DNA of 64,000 bases from contig CM043948.1 in NCBI GenBank assembly GCA_014529385.2, forward strand, positions 19,774,951 through 19,838,950, written 5' to 3'. Position numbers and translations under genes: made by a program. This document shows, piece after piece, positions 11,367 to 21,188 of this stretch; position 1 is the first letter of the stretch, and every line of letters starts with the position of its first letter. The notes below the pieces were generated by a model that made no database searches, had not been told where the DNA came from, and was given only the letters and a program-made list of their open reading frames with translations. Origin of the DNA: Adiantum capillus-veneris. Lineage: Eukaryota; Streptophyta; Polypodiopsida; Polypodiales; Pteridaceae.

Positions 11367-11390
11367 AGACATCACACGTGTATGATGTCT
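11367..11390. repeat. Palindrome copy 1
   Basis: 24 bases with one arm mismatch (CAC in place of TAC at arm position 9) and a CACGTG-like centre. Confidence 0.9.
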
Positions 11391-11651
11391 AAATTCTAAG
11401 AATTGACTCAAACTTGTATCATGCACTCTCCTTGATATGCTTAGTCTAAATCTAGTCTTGCTTTGAAGTTCTAACACTTGTAGGTAGGTCAATCTCTTAT
11501 ATGTAGGCCTTGGTCACTTCCAGCTTCACTAGAGGGATAACTAAACCAAAAATGATAGAAATTGATTGAAACTTGATCCTTAAGCTTGCTTTGTGGTGTT
11601 AAGCACCTTGATAAGCTCCGTTGTCAGTTTTGGTCTCTAAAAATGCCCCTG

Positions 11652-11675
11652 AGACATCATACGTGTATGATGTCT
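11652..11675. repeat. Palindrome copy 2
   Basis: Perfect 11-base arms with centre GT. Confidence 0.95.
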
Positions 11676-11936
11676 ATTTGGCCAAACTGAAGTGAATTTC
11701 ACTCCAGAGGTCCTCCACCCCCCAAGTAACTCATTGCAACTTGGATAATGCAATTTCAACACCTTTTGTGCTAGATATGGTCAAATCAAGCATCCACTTT
11801 GTCCAAATTCGTCTCTTGGTCTCTACAAGCCTTAAATTTCTTCAAATTCAATGGGACTTGGCCTATTTAATTCTTAACTGCTCTTAATTACATTAACTCA
11901 CCAAAATGTGCCTTTTGACCCAAAATCAGGCCTGTT

Positions 11937-11960
11937 AGACATCATACGCGTATGATGTCT
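11937..11960. repeat. Palindrome copy 3 (perfect)
   Basis: Perfect 24-base palindrome, arms plus a self-complementary centre GC. Confidence 0.95.
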
Positions 11961-12210
11961 AAGTGGTTTTGTTTATACCCTAGGCTCCCCTTGATGTGTA
12001 CAACATGCACATGTACTCACATAAAAATTTGGATATCAAAATTACACAATATCACCAATTTTTACCAAGGAACTTCTCAAAAAGAGCAGAACCTTCTCAA
12101 TACTCACTTTATATGCCCAAATGAGATGAAACTTGGTGCATGTGCTCTACACAACATGCAACTATGGGTATCAAGTCAAAAAGCGAGTTTGACTACCAGA
12201 TCTACCCTTA

Positions 12211-12234
12211 AGAAATCATACACATATGATATCT
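12211..12234. repeat. Palindrome copy 4 (decayed)
   Basis: Same arms with several transitions (AGAAATCATAC, ATATGATATCT). Confidence 0.8.
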
Positions 12235-12299
12235 ATTCATGGATTTTTGGCCAAATACCTTATACATCCAAATATGGACCAAATACCTTATTCATCCAA

Positions 12300-12790
12300 T
12301 CCTAGAATGTAGCATAGGAATTCACTAAACCAAATGACATCCTGCGGTAGGCAAAGCACCCCCAAGGAGAAATGAATATCATCTTCAGCTGGTCTACAAG
12401 TGCAATATGTATCTAGAAGTATCCTAAAAATCCATCCATAATCAAATATCTTTCATACCGTGCGGCTTGATTTAAGATCTCATCTTGGAACGACAAAGGC
12501 TAGTGGTTCCTCTTGGTAGCCACATTCAATGGTTTGTAGTTGACACACACTCTCTCCATTCCCCATTATTTTTAGGAGTGATAATCACTGGAGAAACTCA
12601 CTCCAACTCCTTGACAGGGTATATGATACCTCCATCAAATAGCTTGTTTATCTCTTGCCATATCATCTCCTTTTGAATCTCACCTAATCTCCTTAGTTTA
12701 TGTGCTTTTGGCTTGTACTCCTCTTTGAGTATGATTTTGTGCTCTTCTCCCTCTGGTCCCTGTAAATCCTTATACTCCATTGTAAACACA
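12300..12790 (-). pseudogene. RT N-terminal half
   Basis: Read right to left: the pre-RT region (EIQKEMIWQEINKLFDGG), then VSPVIITPKNNGEW, then in the next frame CVNYKPLNVATK, QDEILNQAARYERY, MDGFLGY and further FAYRRMSFGLVNSYATF. These are RT motifs 1-4 in order, broken by stops and a frame change. The YxDD motif, thumb, RH and INT are absent because the sequence is cut at about 12,300. Confidence 0.85.
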
Positions 12791-12866
12791 TTAGGATAAG
12801 AAGAAAAAGCTGGACATAACCTTCCTTTTCTTGCTGGGTGAGGTCTTTGCTCAACATATCCACCAC

Positions 12867-13115
12867 CTACTCTACATCTATACCATGCACAAGAGGCTGC
12901 ACACTTTTGTCTGTAGGGGAATCCTCTATAGTAATGCCCAAAAAATCAGCAACAAATTTTAAAATATCATCATTACTCTCCTCTTCCCCTATTGTATCAG
13001 TGTAGCCTTCATCATCATCTCTTTCAGTCTCATACTCATAGCTGGTTGTTGAATCACCTTCATCTTTTGTTGGCATAGGATGACACCGGCTTTCTTTCAT
13101 GTTCAAGTCCAGCAC
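12867..13115 (-). pseudogene. Acidic PR-RT linker
   Basis: An 82-codon acidic frame with a Glu/Asp/Thr-rich core (ETERDDDEGYTD) and a hydrophobic segment ILKFVADFLGI. It corresponds in position to the acidic linker at 193-684 in the related left-edge element. Confidence 0.6.
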
Positions 13116-13470
13116 TACCTATCTCCCCTTCTCTTTATCGGGCAAGGTAAATACCATGATCTCCAAATCTTTATTAGCCCCTATTGCCAACAACCACAGA
13201 CTCTTGAAGATGATAGGGTAAGCATTATCACTTGCTTTCATCACAAACAAATCAACAAGACACTCTATTCCCATCACTTTCACCTTTATGTGTCATGGGC
13301 CATGCCTAAACACCTGGATTTAGAATGATTGGTCATTTTCATTTGCACATTTTGAATTGGCCACCACCTTGACACATGTATCTCTCATGCACACTTCTGT
13401 CATGACACAAACTTGTGCCCCACCATCTCTATAGGACTACACCTGCATCCTTTTCTCAATGACAACATCC
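13116..13470 (-). pseudogene. Retropepsin with DGGA active site
   Basis: The minus strand at about 13.4 kb reads YRDGGAQVCVMTE, the active-site loop shared with the left-edge element. The remainder of the domain runs to about 13.13 kb with the ILGRPW region decayed (YPIIFKSLWLLA). A TAG lies just before the active site. Confidence 0.7.
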
Positions 13471-13739
13471 ACAAGAGGAAGAACATCTGCTGGATTCTCT
13501 ACTCTTAAAGCCATATTTTGCACAGCATGTGCGTTGACCTTACCCCTTGGTAGCTTGATGCTTACACTCATAGACCATTGCCTTCTTAGCTTAGGATTCA
13601 ATGCTAATAGTTTCCCAAAGGTGATGGTAGCCTTTTGACTTTGAACATCACTTACCAGGTCATATTCGAGACGACCATGCCCTAACTAAAAATCTACCTG
13701 CTTGATCTTGTGATGCCTCCTTTTCTTGCCGGTTTTAGG

Positions 13740-14800
13740 CTATTCTTTACCGTCATACATCTTTTTTTTACCCTTGAGAGCCATGATCTCCCACTCAGTT
13801 TTAGTTCCCTTTTCGGCTCTTGTCCTCTTATTAGCCAAAACATCCACTTCTAACTTATCCACGCCAATGATATTCACCCTAGGGACTTCACCAACAATTT
13901 GCAGGGCAAGTTGCACTAGATCATCAACTTCCTGCTCGCTTTGGCCATTGAAACTTCCCCTGACCTCTCCCTCTACCAAACAAAGGATACATACCTCCTC
14001 TTTCTCCTGGTGGTTGGGGGAAATTAGGTGCATTATTCCCTTCTTCTCCACAACTATAATACTTGTCGGGAAACGGCCTTGCCCTACCCCTTCCTCCTCT
14101 TAGATGTCTCCTATCCATTACACTCAACTGCAACTCTTGCATTTGCTCCGATAGATCCTGAACTGTGCATACCCATTGCTTTGATTTTCCTCCAGGACTA
14201 CCTCTTGAGGACTTGGTGGTTGAACATGTGCCATCATTTTGTACGTAGCCTGCTACACTTTGTTCTATCTTCTTCTTGATCTTCCTGCTCTTTAACCTTG
14301 CAATTTCCATTGCCCCATTATAGTTCTTTGGACTTTCAAAATCGACTTTCTTGTGCACTGTAGGATGGAAGCACACCATAAACTTATCCAACTTGAAATA
14401 TTTACCATCCATTGGCTAATTGCATAGTCGTTGCTATCTCTGCCCAACATACTTCAAAAAATACAAGAACAAATGAAACTCCTCCCTTACATCCTATTTT
14501 AGGGCCTTTAGCTTCGCATCTATCTCAACTAGGGATGCCTCCCTGTGAAATTCATGCAAAAATCACATCCATAGAGCAAGCCATGCCTACCTTGCCTCGC
14601 CTTCCAAAGCTTCAAACCACAATTTAGCCTTTTTGTGCATTACCAATGGAAAAGTTTGCATTTTTCTTTCCTAGTTTGGCATGCACAACGATAGCATATA
14701 GAGTTGAAAATCAGCAATCCACTCCTCTAGACTCTCTTCACTTGTAAAAATCGGACCATAACTTTCGAGACGCCATCTCCAACAATGCAAAAACCTATTT
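13740..14800 (-). pseudogene. gag: gag of the third element
   Basis: The frame begins near 14.78 kb with MASRKLWSDFY, about 40 bases after the PBS, passes a capsid-like region with frame breaks, and is open from 14,412 to 13,924 (FKLDKFMVCFHPTVHKKVDF). It ends in a Gly/Arg-rich part (RGGRGRARPFP). A zinc knuckle should follow, but only YSCGEEGNN remains: the first two-Cys spacing is lost and His is changed to Asn. Confidence 0.75.
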
Positions 14801-14824
14801 CTCTTCACACTAAATCAACAAGAT

Positions 14825-14841
14825 CCTCAGTGGGGGCACTA
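14825..14841 (-). other. Primer-binding site (PBS)
   Basis: The minus strand reads AGTGCCCCCACTGAGG, one base off the PBS at 3605-3621, and precedes the gag start. Confidence 0.65.
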
Positions 14842-15230
14842 GAAGATGGAGAGGGAGAATAGGAAACACACCAATCACCCACATAACTATCTCTATATAG
14901 CTCATGGTATCCACAACACCCCTGTCCTCTCAGAAAAACATCTTCAAAGAACACACTTCCACTAGCACGTCACTGCCTGCTCACTTGTCAACTCAACCAC
15001 TCTATACCATACCACAGTTCAACACAAACCCTCTGCATGGCACATTCCACACCTTACCACCTACACAAAGATCCTCTTTCTCTCTCTTTGCCACAAGACA
15101 CCGCTGATTTGATGGGGGCACACCTACCTACACACACAACTGACACCGCAGATACACACACACAAGTAGTAGAACAGAGGGGGGAAAGGGATAAGTGACA
15201 CCAAAATGCAAACAATGATTTTCTTTGTTT
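14842..15230 (-). repeat. Presumed LTR of the third element
   Basis: Lies directly outside the PBS, has no coding signal, and carries a CA/GT-rich stretch at 15,120-15,175. I could not find a matching second LTR, so ends are not defined. Confidence 0.4.
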
Positions 15231-15231
15231 A

Positions 15232-15785
15232 TTCAAGATACCCAAGTACAATTGGCTCCGTTGGCACAAACCAAAATGGAAACGACAGAAGAGGATGGTA
15301 AAGATGTAATGAGTGTTCCATCCCATTACAAGAAATATACTCTCCAAGATCAAAAAATCATAGTTGAACAACCTCTTCGAGAACTACAAAAACAGGGCGA
15401 GTCCTACGAAGGGCCGAAAAATGAAAAAACAATAGATCTAGCCAAATCAGGAGAAGAGCCTAGGCCTACCTACATTGCAAATGATCTAACAGAAGAAGAA
15501 GAAGAAGAGCTTTTTTTAAGCTTACTAAAAGAGTATCAATATATCTTTGCTTGGTCCTACAAGGATCTCAAGGGTGTTGACCCAACAATCTGTCAACATA
15601 CTATACCCATGAGAGATGATGCAAAACCAAGTAGACAAAGGCCATACACATACAAGGAAACATTTTCCAGAAAGATCAAAGAAGAGATTGAAAAACTAAA
15701 GGAAGCCGAATTCATTTATGAAATTGAACACACAGATTGGGTGTCTCCAGTTGTGGTTGTACCCAAGAAGAATGGAAAACTATGA
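15232..15785 (+). pseudogene. Plus-strand gypsy pol fragment up to the first RT motif
   Basis: An open frame of about 180 codons contains the acidic pre-RT region (IDLAKSGEEPRPTYIANDLT, then a Glu-rich run and LLKEYQYIFAWSYKDLKG), the IPMRDDAKPSRQRPY segment, KIKEEIEKLKEAEFI and the RT start WVSPVVVVPKKNGKL. A TGA follows at once. Beyond this, the sequence changes to the palindrome-type repeat, so RT has been cut at its first motif. This is the only long pol frame on the plus strand in the left half of the window. Confidence 0.85.
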
Positions 15786-16164
15786 GTGATTCCATTGAAT
15801 TTGAAGCAAATTGGGGTTGGTAAAGACCAAGAGACGGATCTAGGCAATGTGAATGCTTGATTTGACCATATCTAGAACAAAAGGTGTTGGAATTGCATTT
15901 TGAAAGTTGCAATGAGGTTCTTGTGTTGTGGAGGACCTCTGGATTGAGTTTCATATTATTTTGACCAACATCATACGTGAATGATGACATTTTTAGTGAC
16001 CAAAGCTGACATCAGAACTTACCCAAGGTGCTTAACACCCCAAAGCATCCTAAGGACCAACTTTCACCCAATTCGGATAGTAAGCATAGATTTGAACAAA
16101 GCAATATATCAAGGAGAATACAAGATTCAAGTTTGAGCTGATTCTAATCATTTAGACATCATAC
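15786..16164 (+). repeat. Inverted, shortened piece of the palindrome repeat
   Basis: The plus strand here matches the minus strand of 11,370-11,860 in order, with about 100 bases missing inside. It contains two decayed palindromes near 15,966 and 16,154. The match begins right at the end of the RT fragment. Confidence 0.8.
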
Positions 16165-16426
16165 TGTTGAGCCTCGAGACCCCCAATGTACCTATGAGAT
16201 ATGCATTGGAGCTTAGTGTGCTTCCATGCTAGAGTCTGTATCGGTTTATTTGAATTTGTTGATGTTCATGATTTGCTGAGTCGTATTGTTGTTGCTTTGT
16301 TGTTCTTCCTCTATTGCTCTTTGTCTTCTGTGTTTGCATTATGTGGAGTGAGATATCATGCACAGTGCACTGAGGAGCACCCACTATAGAGGGCATGTCA
16401 CATTATCTTCGCTACCGGTGCTCTCA
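16165..16426 (+). repeat. Truncated LTR (family of 44.3-45.0 kb)
   Basis: Matches the reverse complement of 44,300-44,560 over most of its length, and ends in CTCTCA five bases before a PBS. Its upstream part is missing. Confidence 0.75.
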
Positions 16427-16430
16427 TTTT

Positions 16431-16449
16431 TGGCACACCCGGTGGGACC
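16431..16449 (+). other. Primer-binding site (PBS)
   Basis: TGGCACACCCGGTGGGACC, close to the sites at 44,279-44,297 and 59,702-59,721 on the minus strand. It follows the LTR end after four bases. Confidence 0.7.
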
Positions 16450-17352
16450 TCAACTGAGACCTCACTCCGTGTAGAGAGCAGAGTCAAGTCGAGGATCTGC
16501 TACATTCAGCTCTCTACCTGTCTTGCTCTATTTAATAGAAGTTAGCAACATTCCCTATCCACCCCTTCCTGCCCATGTGGTTACCCCTCAAGGTAAGCTG
16601 CAGTTGGTAGAGGAGCTAGCAGGCATCCTCACTCGGGCCCAAAGAGCCTCTCTCAGTCTTAGCATTCCAGCACGTTAAACTCCCCCACACATTCTCACAA
16701 TAGTGGATACCTAGCCTTTAGCTATTGACAAGCCATCACCCAGTGACAAGCAAGAATCCAAATCTTTGCTCTCCAATATTGATGAAGCCTTCTTGGAAGC
16801 AGTTTCCGATCTACAGAAGATCAAAGTACCAGAGAAACCACTGGTAGAAAAAGAAAACCTTACATCAGAGATAATCTTGAAGAACACCTTCCAACAAGTG
16901 TCCCTCTATGACATGCTATGTTAGATGCGAGCTGTTTTAGAAGTGAAACCCTTGTTATTCAGTCAATTTACCCCGGAGCAAGTCCTAGTGGCGGGCATTT
17001 CCCAGTGCGACCATCAGAGTCTTATATGATATCCCATCATGTTTCTCTCTACACTGATTATAGAAGCCCTCATCTCACCGTGTTTGTCTAGGGATGACAA
17101 TTCTCAAAAGTGATAGTGGATGGTGGATCTGGTATCAACATGATGCCCGAGTTCACTATGTTATCTCTAGGTCTATAGCCTATTTGCCATGCTCCCTTCA
17201 CAGTTACATTGGCCGATCAGCGGGCAGTCTACCCAGTGGGCATAGTGGACAATGTCCCTCTACATGTACAAGACTTTACCTTTAACTTGGATTTTTTTGT
17301 GGTTCGTCTTCCTCAAGTTGAGGGCGGATTTCCCTTGCTCATCGATAGACCA
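16450..17352 (+). pseudogene. Pol remnant with DGGS protease, gag mostly lost
   Basis: After the PBS there is no recognisable gag. From about 16.8 kb a decayed frame reads LVEKENLTSEIILKNTFQQV, then the protease active site VIVDGGSGINMMPEF (about 17,104-17,148) and a protease body with YPVGIVDNVPL and FFVVRLPQVEGGFPLL, ending at 17,352. The minus-strand remnant at 20.0-20.4 kb has nearly the same YPVGIVDNVPL block. Stops interrupt the frame several times. Confidence 0.75.
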
Positions 17353-18615
17353 TGTGTTGGGGGAAATTGTAGCATGATCTAATCAACCCAAGACCAACAA
17401 AATTAACAATCCTAGAATCAGCAACCCGGCTAGGGCATGGAAGCATGAGCATCAATGCAATAGAGATTATCCATGAATCTCTAACTCTAATCTTGCCATA
17501 GACTAGAATCTCAAAGAACACTCTTGACAAGCACACACTAATTGCATTGGTGTTGGCCTCTCCAATCACCACATGCCAATCAAGGTACTTAATCAAAAGC
17601 TACACACACAAGGTTAATGGTGCTTGAGTTTCATTAAACTCATCCACACATGAGAAAACAATAGGATACATACTCTAATCACAAGATTAAGAACCTACTT
17701 AATCAACCTAATTAGAGATATTAAATATCACAAATCAAATTCTCATAGAAGGATAGGAGTAGACAATAAGCAAAAAGTCATCACACACTCAAATCTAGAA
17801 TAATGAGAAGGTGAAACTACTTCATGACATACTGGAATATAGAAAAATTAAGACTAATGAAGAAAGTAGAGATTAGATTAATAAATTCTTCTTGAATTAC
17901 AAAGTATTAGCACTAGCCTTCTAAGCATGGGCATTAAGCTCAACGCTAGGCCATCCATAAAGTGAACACTCAAAAGAGAGTTCTCAAGACTGGATACTTT
18001 AGAATGGATCCTCAAGAATGAAGCCTCTTTGCATAAAAGGCTGGACCACCATCCACAACAATTGCCATGTGTCATTGTCAGGTGAGAGTTTGCCCAGTAA
18101 GAACTTAAGCCCAATTGCAACTAACTACTTGTCCCATGCTAGTGACAATGTAGCCTTGCTATAGAGGTTGCCCGCCACAAGACCACTCACCATCCCGGTG
18201 AGAGAGAACAATGAAAAACTTGTAGAGAATACCAAAACTAGAGAGGACACTACCGACCATAATAAAGAAATTGTGTGGAGAGAAGATAGGTAAGTTCTGA
18301 TCGAAAGGTATACTCATGAGATGTATGTTGTTGATAAAGAAGTACATATACCTCGCTATGCTACTACAAGAGAATCTATCCAAAACCAGAAACTAAAAAC
18401 TTCTCCATCATGAACCCAAAAACAAGTCGCAAAAAGTGATTGTAACTACAGTGAAAAGGTGAAGAGTTGGCTACCACTAATTGGTCGAATGCTCCTGGGT
18501 TATGTCAAGATTTGAAGCTTTTGCAGGTACTTACACAAAAACATGTAAAAATGCGATAATTCTATAGCAAGTAAAAAGTGACCGAGGATTCAGCAGGAGA
18601 ACATAAGAGAGGTTG
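17353..18615. other. Stretch without a gene, containing an LTR scrap
   Basis: No coding signal that I trust. At about 18,050-18,180 it resembles 44,780-44,890 (shared CCATGTGTCATTGTC and ACTACTTGTCCCATGC), so it holds a piece of the same LTR family. The rest is unassigned AT-rich DNA. Confidence 0.6.
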
Positions 18616-18619
18616 TTGC

Positions 18620-19430
18620 GGAACATTGGAGAGGTTGTAGGGGAGGGTTTAGGTGGGTAGTGGACTAGGAGGGGAAAAGAGCGAGGGAAGAGGGGAGGGG
18701 TGGGTAAAGGCGAGGGGACAGGAGATGGGGTGGTGAGGGGCTAGAGGTGGTTAGAGAGGGACGATGGGGAGTAGACAAGGGCAAGTGGGAGAAAGGGGTG
18801 GGTAGGGGCGAGTGGAAAGGGGTAGGGGCGAGTGAGGGTAGATAGGGGCAAGAGGGGAGGGAGGGTGGGTAGGGGCAAGGGGCAGGGGCTAGATAGGGGC
18901 AAGAGTAGAGGGGGTGGGTAGGGTCTAGGGGGTGGGTAGGGGAGAGGGCAAGGGCGAGGTGGAGAGGGGCAAGGGGAGAGAGGGTAAGGGTGAGTGGGGG
19001 TAGTGAGGGGCGAGTAGGGTGGTCGGTAGGTGCGAAGAGGGAGGGATGGGGTGGGAAGGCTCAAGGGGGTGGTGAGATGTGAGTAGAGGCGTGGGTAGAG
19101 GCCAGTAGGAGGGTGGGTAGGGGGTAGTGAGGGGCGAGTAGGGTGGTGGGTAGGTGCGAAGAGGGAGGGACGGGGTGGGAAGGGGCAAGGGGTGGTGAGA
19201 TGCAAGTAGAGGCGTGGGTAGAGGCCAGTAGGGGGGTGGGTAGGGGCGAGGAGGGAGGGAGGGGGTGGGTAGGGGTGAGGGGGGCGAGGGTAGATGGGGT
19301 GTGGCTGTGTAGAGTAGAGGCGTGGGTAGAGGCCAATAGGGGGGTGGGTAGGGGCGAGGAGGGAGGGAGGGGGTGGGTAGGGGTGAGGGGGGCGAGGATA
19401 GATGGGGTGTGGCTGTGTAGATGTCACTGC
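18620..19430. repeat. G-rich minisatellite
   Basis: About 800 bases of GGGTGGG / GGGGCGAGG type repeats with almost all C on the other strand. A longer unit recurs: GTAGAGGCGTGGGTAGAGG starts at 19,083, 19,205 and 19,314, so the spacing is about 110-120 bases. Open frames in it encode Pro/Leu/Ser-rich junk. Confidence 0.9.
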
Positions 19431-19435
19431 TTGTA

Positions 19436-20245
19436 GGTGAAGAGGTTGTTATTGCAAGGAGCAGAGAGACATCAAGAGCGGGGAGATCATCGAGCTTGAA
19501 AACAACACAACTTTGTTGTATCCAGTCTTGAGGAAGCTCTGTGAAGGGGAGTTCCCTAGACATAGAGGAGAGCTTTATTCTGGTTGGAGAAGCAAACACC
19601 AATGGGGCTGATGTTGAGATGGGGGTAACTCCTATAGAGGAAATTTCTTTTCGCTTTGATGAATTTTCATAGGCTCACCAAATCCAAAGGCCTCCACCAA
19701 GGGCGCACGATGAGTAGCTTTTGTGACCTCTACCATTTGAGCTGGCTCAAGTGGCTCATCAGGTTTGGTTACTGTGGAAACACTGGAAGAGGGTGTACCT
19801 TCAGGGAAAGAGTGCATAGAGACTCCATAACAAGGCATAGATTTGGTAGCGTCCAACCACTCTAGCAGATCTTTGTCTGACCCATCACATGGAGTAGGCT
19901 GTTCCAATTCAAGGCTGGTTTCTAGGGACAAAGAACTATGTTTCACGGTGGGATCCATGCCTCCTTCTATGCGAAAATTTGCATCGGGGAGCCAAGAGTA
20001 TGTATCCACATGGCATCATTTCCCCAGTAATGAAGTCCTTAGTGTATCGTAGACATGGTCTACCAGTGAGCAAGGGAAATCTTCCCTCAACCTGAGGAAG
20101 ACGAACCACAATAAAATCCAAGTTAAAGGTAAAGTCTTGTACCTACAGAGGCACATTGTCCACTATGCCCACTGGGTAGACTGTCCACTCGTTGGTCAAT
20201 GTAACTGTGAAGCGAGTAGGGTGAGTAGGTTGTAGAACTAGAGGT
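19436..20245 (-). pseudogene. Protease C-terminal half and following linker
   Basis: The minus strand from 20,245 reads FTVTLTNEWTVYPVGIVDNVPL, a TAG, VQDFTFNLDFIVVRLPQVEG and GRPCLRYTKDFITGEMM. This is the second half of the same protease as at 17.1-17.35 kb, without the active-site Asp. A Ser/Glu/Pro-rich linker follows (20,009-19,632), and a last piece (RIKLSSMSRELPFTELPQDW) reaches 19,440, where the minisatellite begins. Confidence 0.65.
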
Positions 20246-21188
20246 GCAGCAGATTCTCCTTGTGGACTTGTAGGTGGTTCCATTGATTCTCCTTGAGGCC
20301 TCATGGATGCCTCAGCTGCTTCTACTTGAGTGGTTGTAGAAAAAGGTCCCGCTCCATTTTTTTTGCTTTCCTTGGGTTGTTTCAAATTTGCCTGCTCCTA
20401 TTGCTCAGGCTCTTTTTCCTTTGCTTCCTCGCCTTCATTGGATTTATATGTTGTTGAAGAGGGTCTTGGAGACATCTCCCCTTGTTCAGGATGTGACTCA
20501 CTTTGTTGTGCAACTTTTGCTTGCCTCTGTTGCTCAACTGCTTCTCCTTTTGCTTTTCTTTGAGCTTCTAGAGCTTCCTTAATCTTCTTCGGCCTCTGCA
20601 TACATCCACTCTAGTAAACCCTTTGGATCCTCTAGAACCTTCTTAGTGGGTTTCTTGGTCCTTAGACCCTTTACCTTCCTCAGGCTCCATTTCTCAGGGT
20701 TTTCAATTGCAACTTGGAGGCTTCTTTTGTATGATTGTTTCTCTCTTTCAAATCTTGCCCTTTTTTGTTGAGGTTCTTCTTGATGATCTGCCACTAATTT
20801 CTTCTTCACTGCTTCCCTCCTTGCCCTCGTTTCTTCATTGTCCAAGATTTTGTTGTTGTGGGCTTCCGGTGAGATTTTTTGCACATTCCTCATATTATTT
20901 ATAGACTCTTTTTGTTGATCTAGTGGTTCGTGGAGAAGGTTGAGCTGAAATGATCCATGTGTTTTGATATGGGGCTAGCGGCAAGTTGTCGACCATTCCA
21001 ATAGCATGGTATGCTATACTTGGTAGCACTTTTGGAGCACCCATATATGTTATCTTTCCCTCTTTCTTTGTGCCCTTCAGTGTTGTAAGCACGTACTGTG
21101 CATGACTATAGCTTGCCTTTGTTGTCAAATTCAACACTTGAGTGAAAGATGTCACAAACGCATGATTTGGAGTTGTATACCGTGGCGG
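20246..21188 (-). pseudogene. ORF-X, middle part, copy 1
   Basis: Charged minus-strand coding remnant, frame-broken. Parts seen: YVLTTLKGTKKEGKITYMGA near 21.07 kb, ETRARREAVKKKL near 20.8 kb, NPEKWSLRKVKGLRTKKPTK near 20.66 kb, RPKKIKEALEAQRKAK near 20.58 kb and a Pro/Ser/Glu-rich region to 20.25 kb. It is the paralogue of 53,642-54,490. Its N-terminal part lies at 39,241-39,590: the tandem LTR array was inserted in the middle of it. I do not recognise the protein family. See 53,642-54,909 for the fuller copy. Confidence 0.6.
21185..21188. repeat. Target-site duplication GCGG, left
   Basis: GCGG directly before the first LTR. The same four bases follow the third LTR at 39,237-39,240. The paralogue has GCAG once, at about 54,498-54,501. 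Confidence 0.75.

Larger units (their letters stand above)
11340..12300. repeat. Array of 24-bp palindromes at 285-bp spacing
   Basis: Four copies of a palindrome with arms AGACATCATAC / GTATGATGTCT and a 2-base centre start at 11,367, 11,652, 11,937 and 12,211. The first two intervals are exactly 285 bases and the third 274. The DNA between them is strongly diverged, but the bases just before each palindrome keep a weak common pattern (TTTTGxCC...ACCCTxA), as expected for an old tandem repeat. A related inverted piece lies at 15,786-16,164. There is no gene in it. A short duplication (about 12,251-12,300) follows the last copy. Confidence 0.85.
12300..14841 (-). mobile_element. Third degraded Ty3/gypsy element (RT part, PR, gag, PBS)
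   Basis: In minus-strand order: PBS (14,841-14,825), gag start (about 14.78 kb), Gly/Arg-rich gag tail with a ruined zinc knuckle, protease with DGGA, acidic linker, and the first half of RT. RT ends abruptly at about 12,300 at the palindrome array. PBS, protease motif and linker match the left-edge element, so the two are relatives. Confidence 0.8.

Noticed and set aside
11367-12234. Palindrome array as a CRISPR-like array
   Set aside because: Repeats are 285 bases apart, the surroundings are eukaryotic retroelements, and there are no cas genes.
18741-19602. Pro/Leu-rich long frames on the minus strand over the G-rich minisatellite
   Set aside because: Overlapping frames all stay open because the repeat lacks stop triplets. 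Only the first about 50 codons (from 19,602) resemble the preceding pol remnant.
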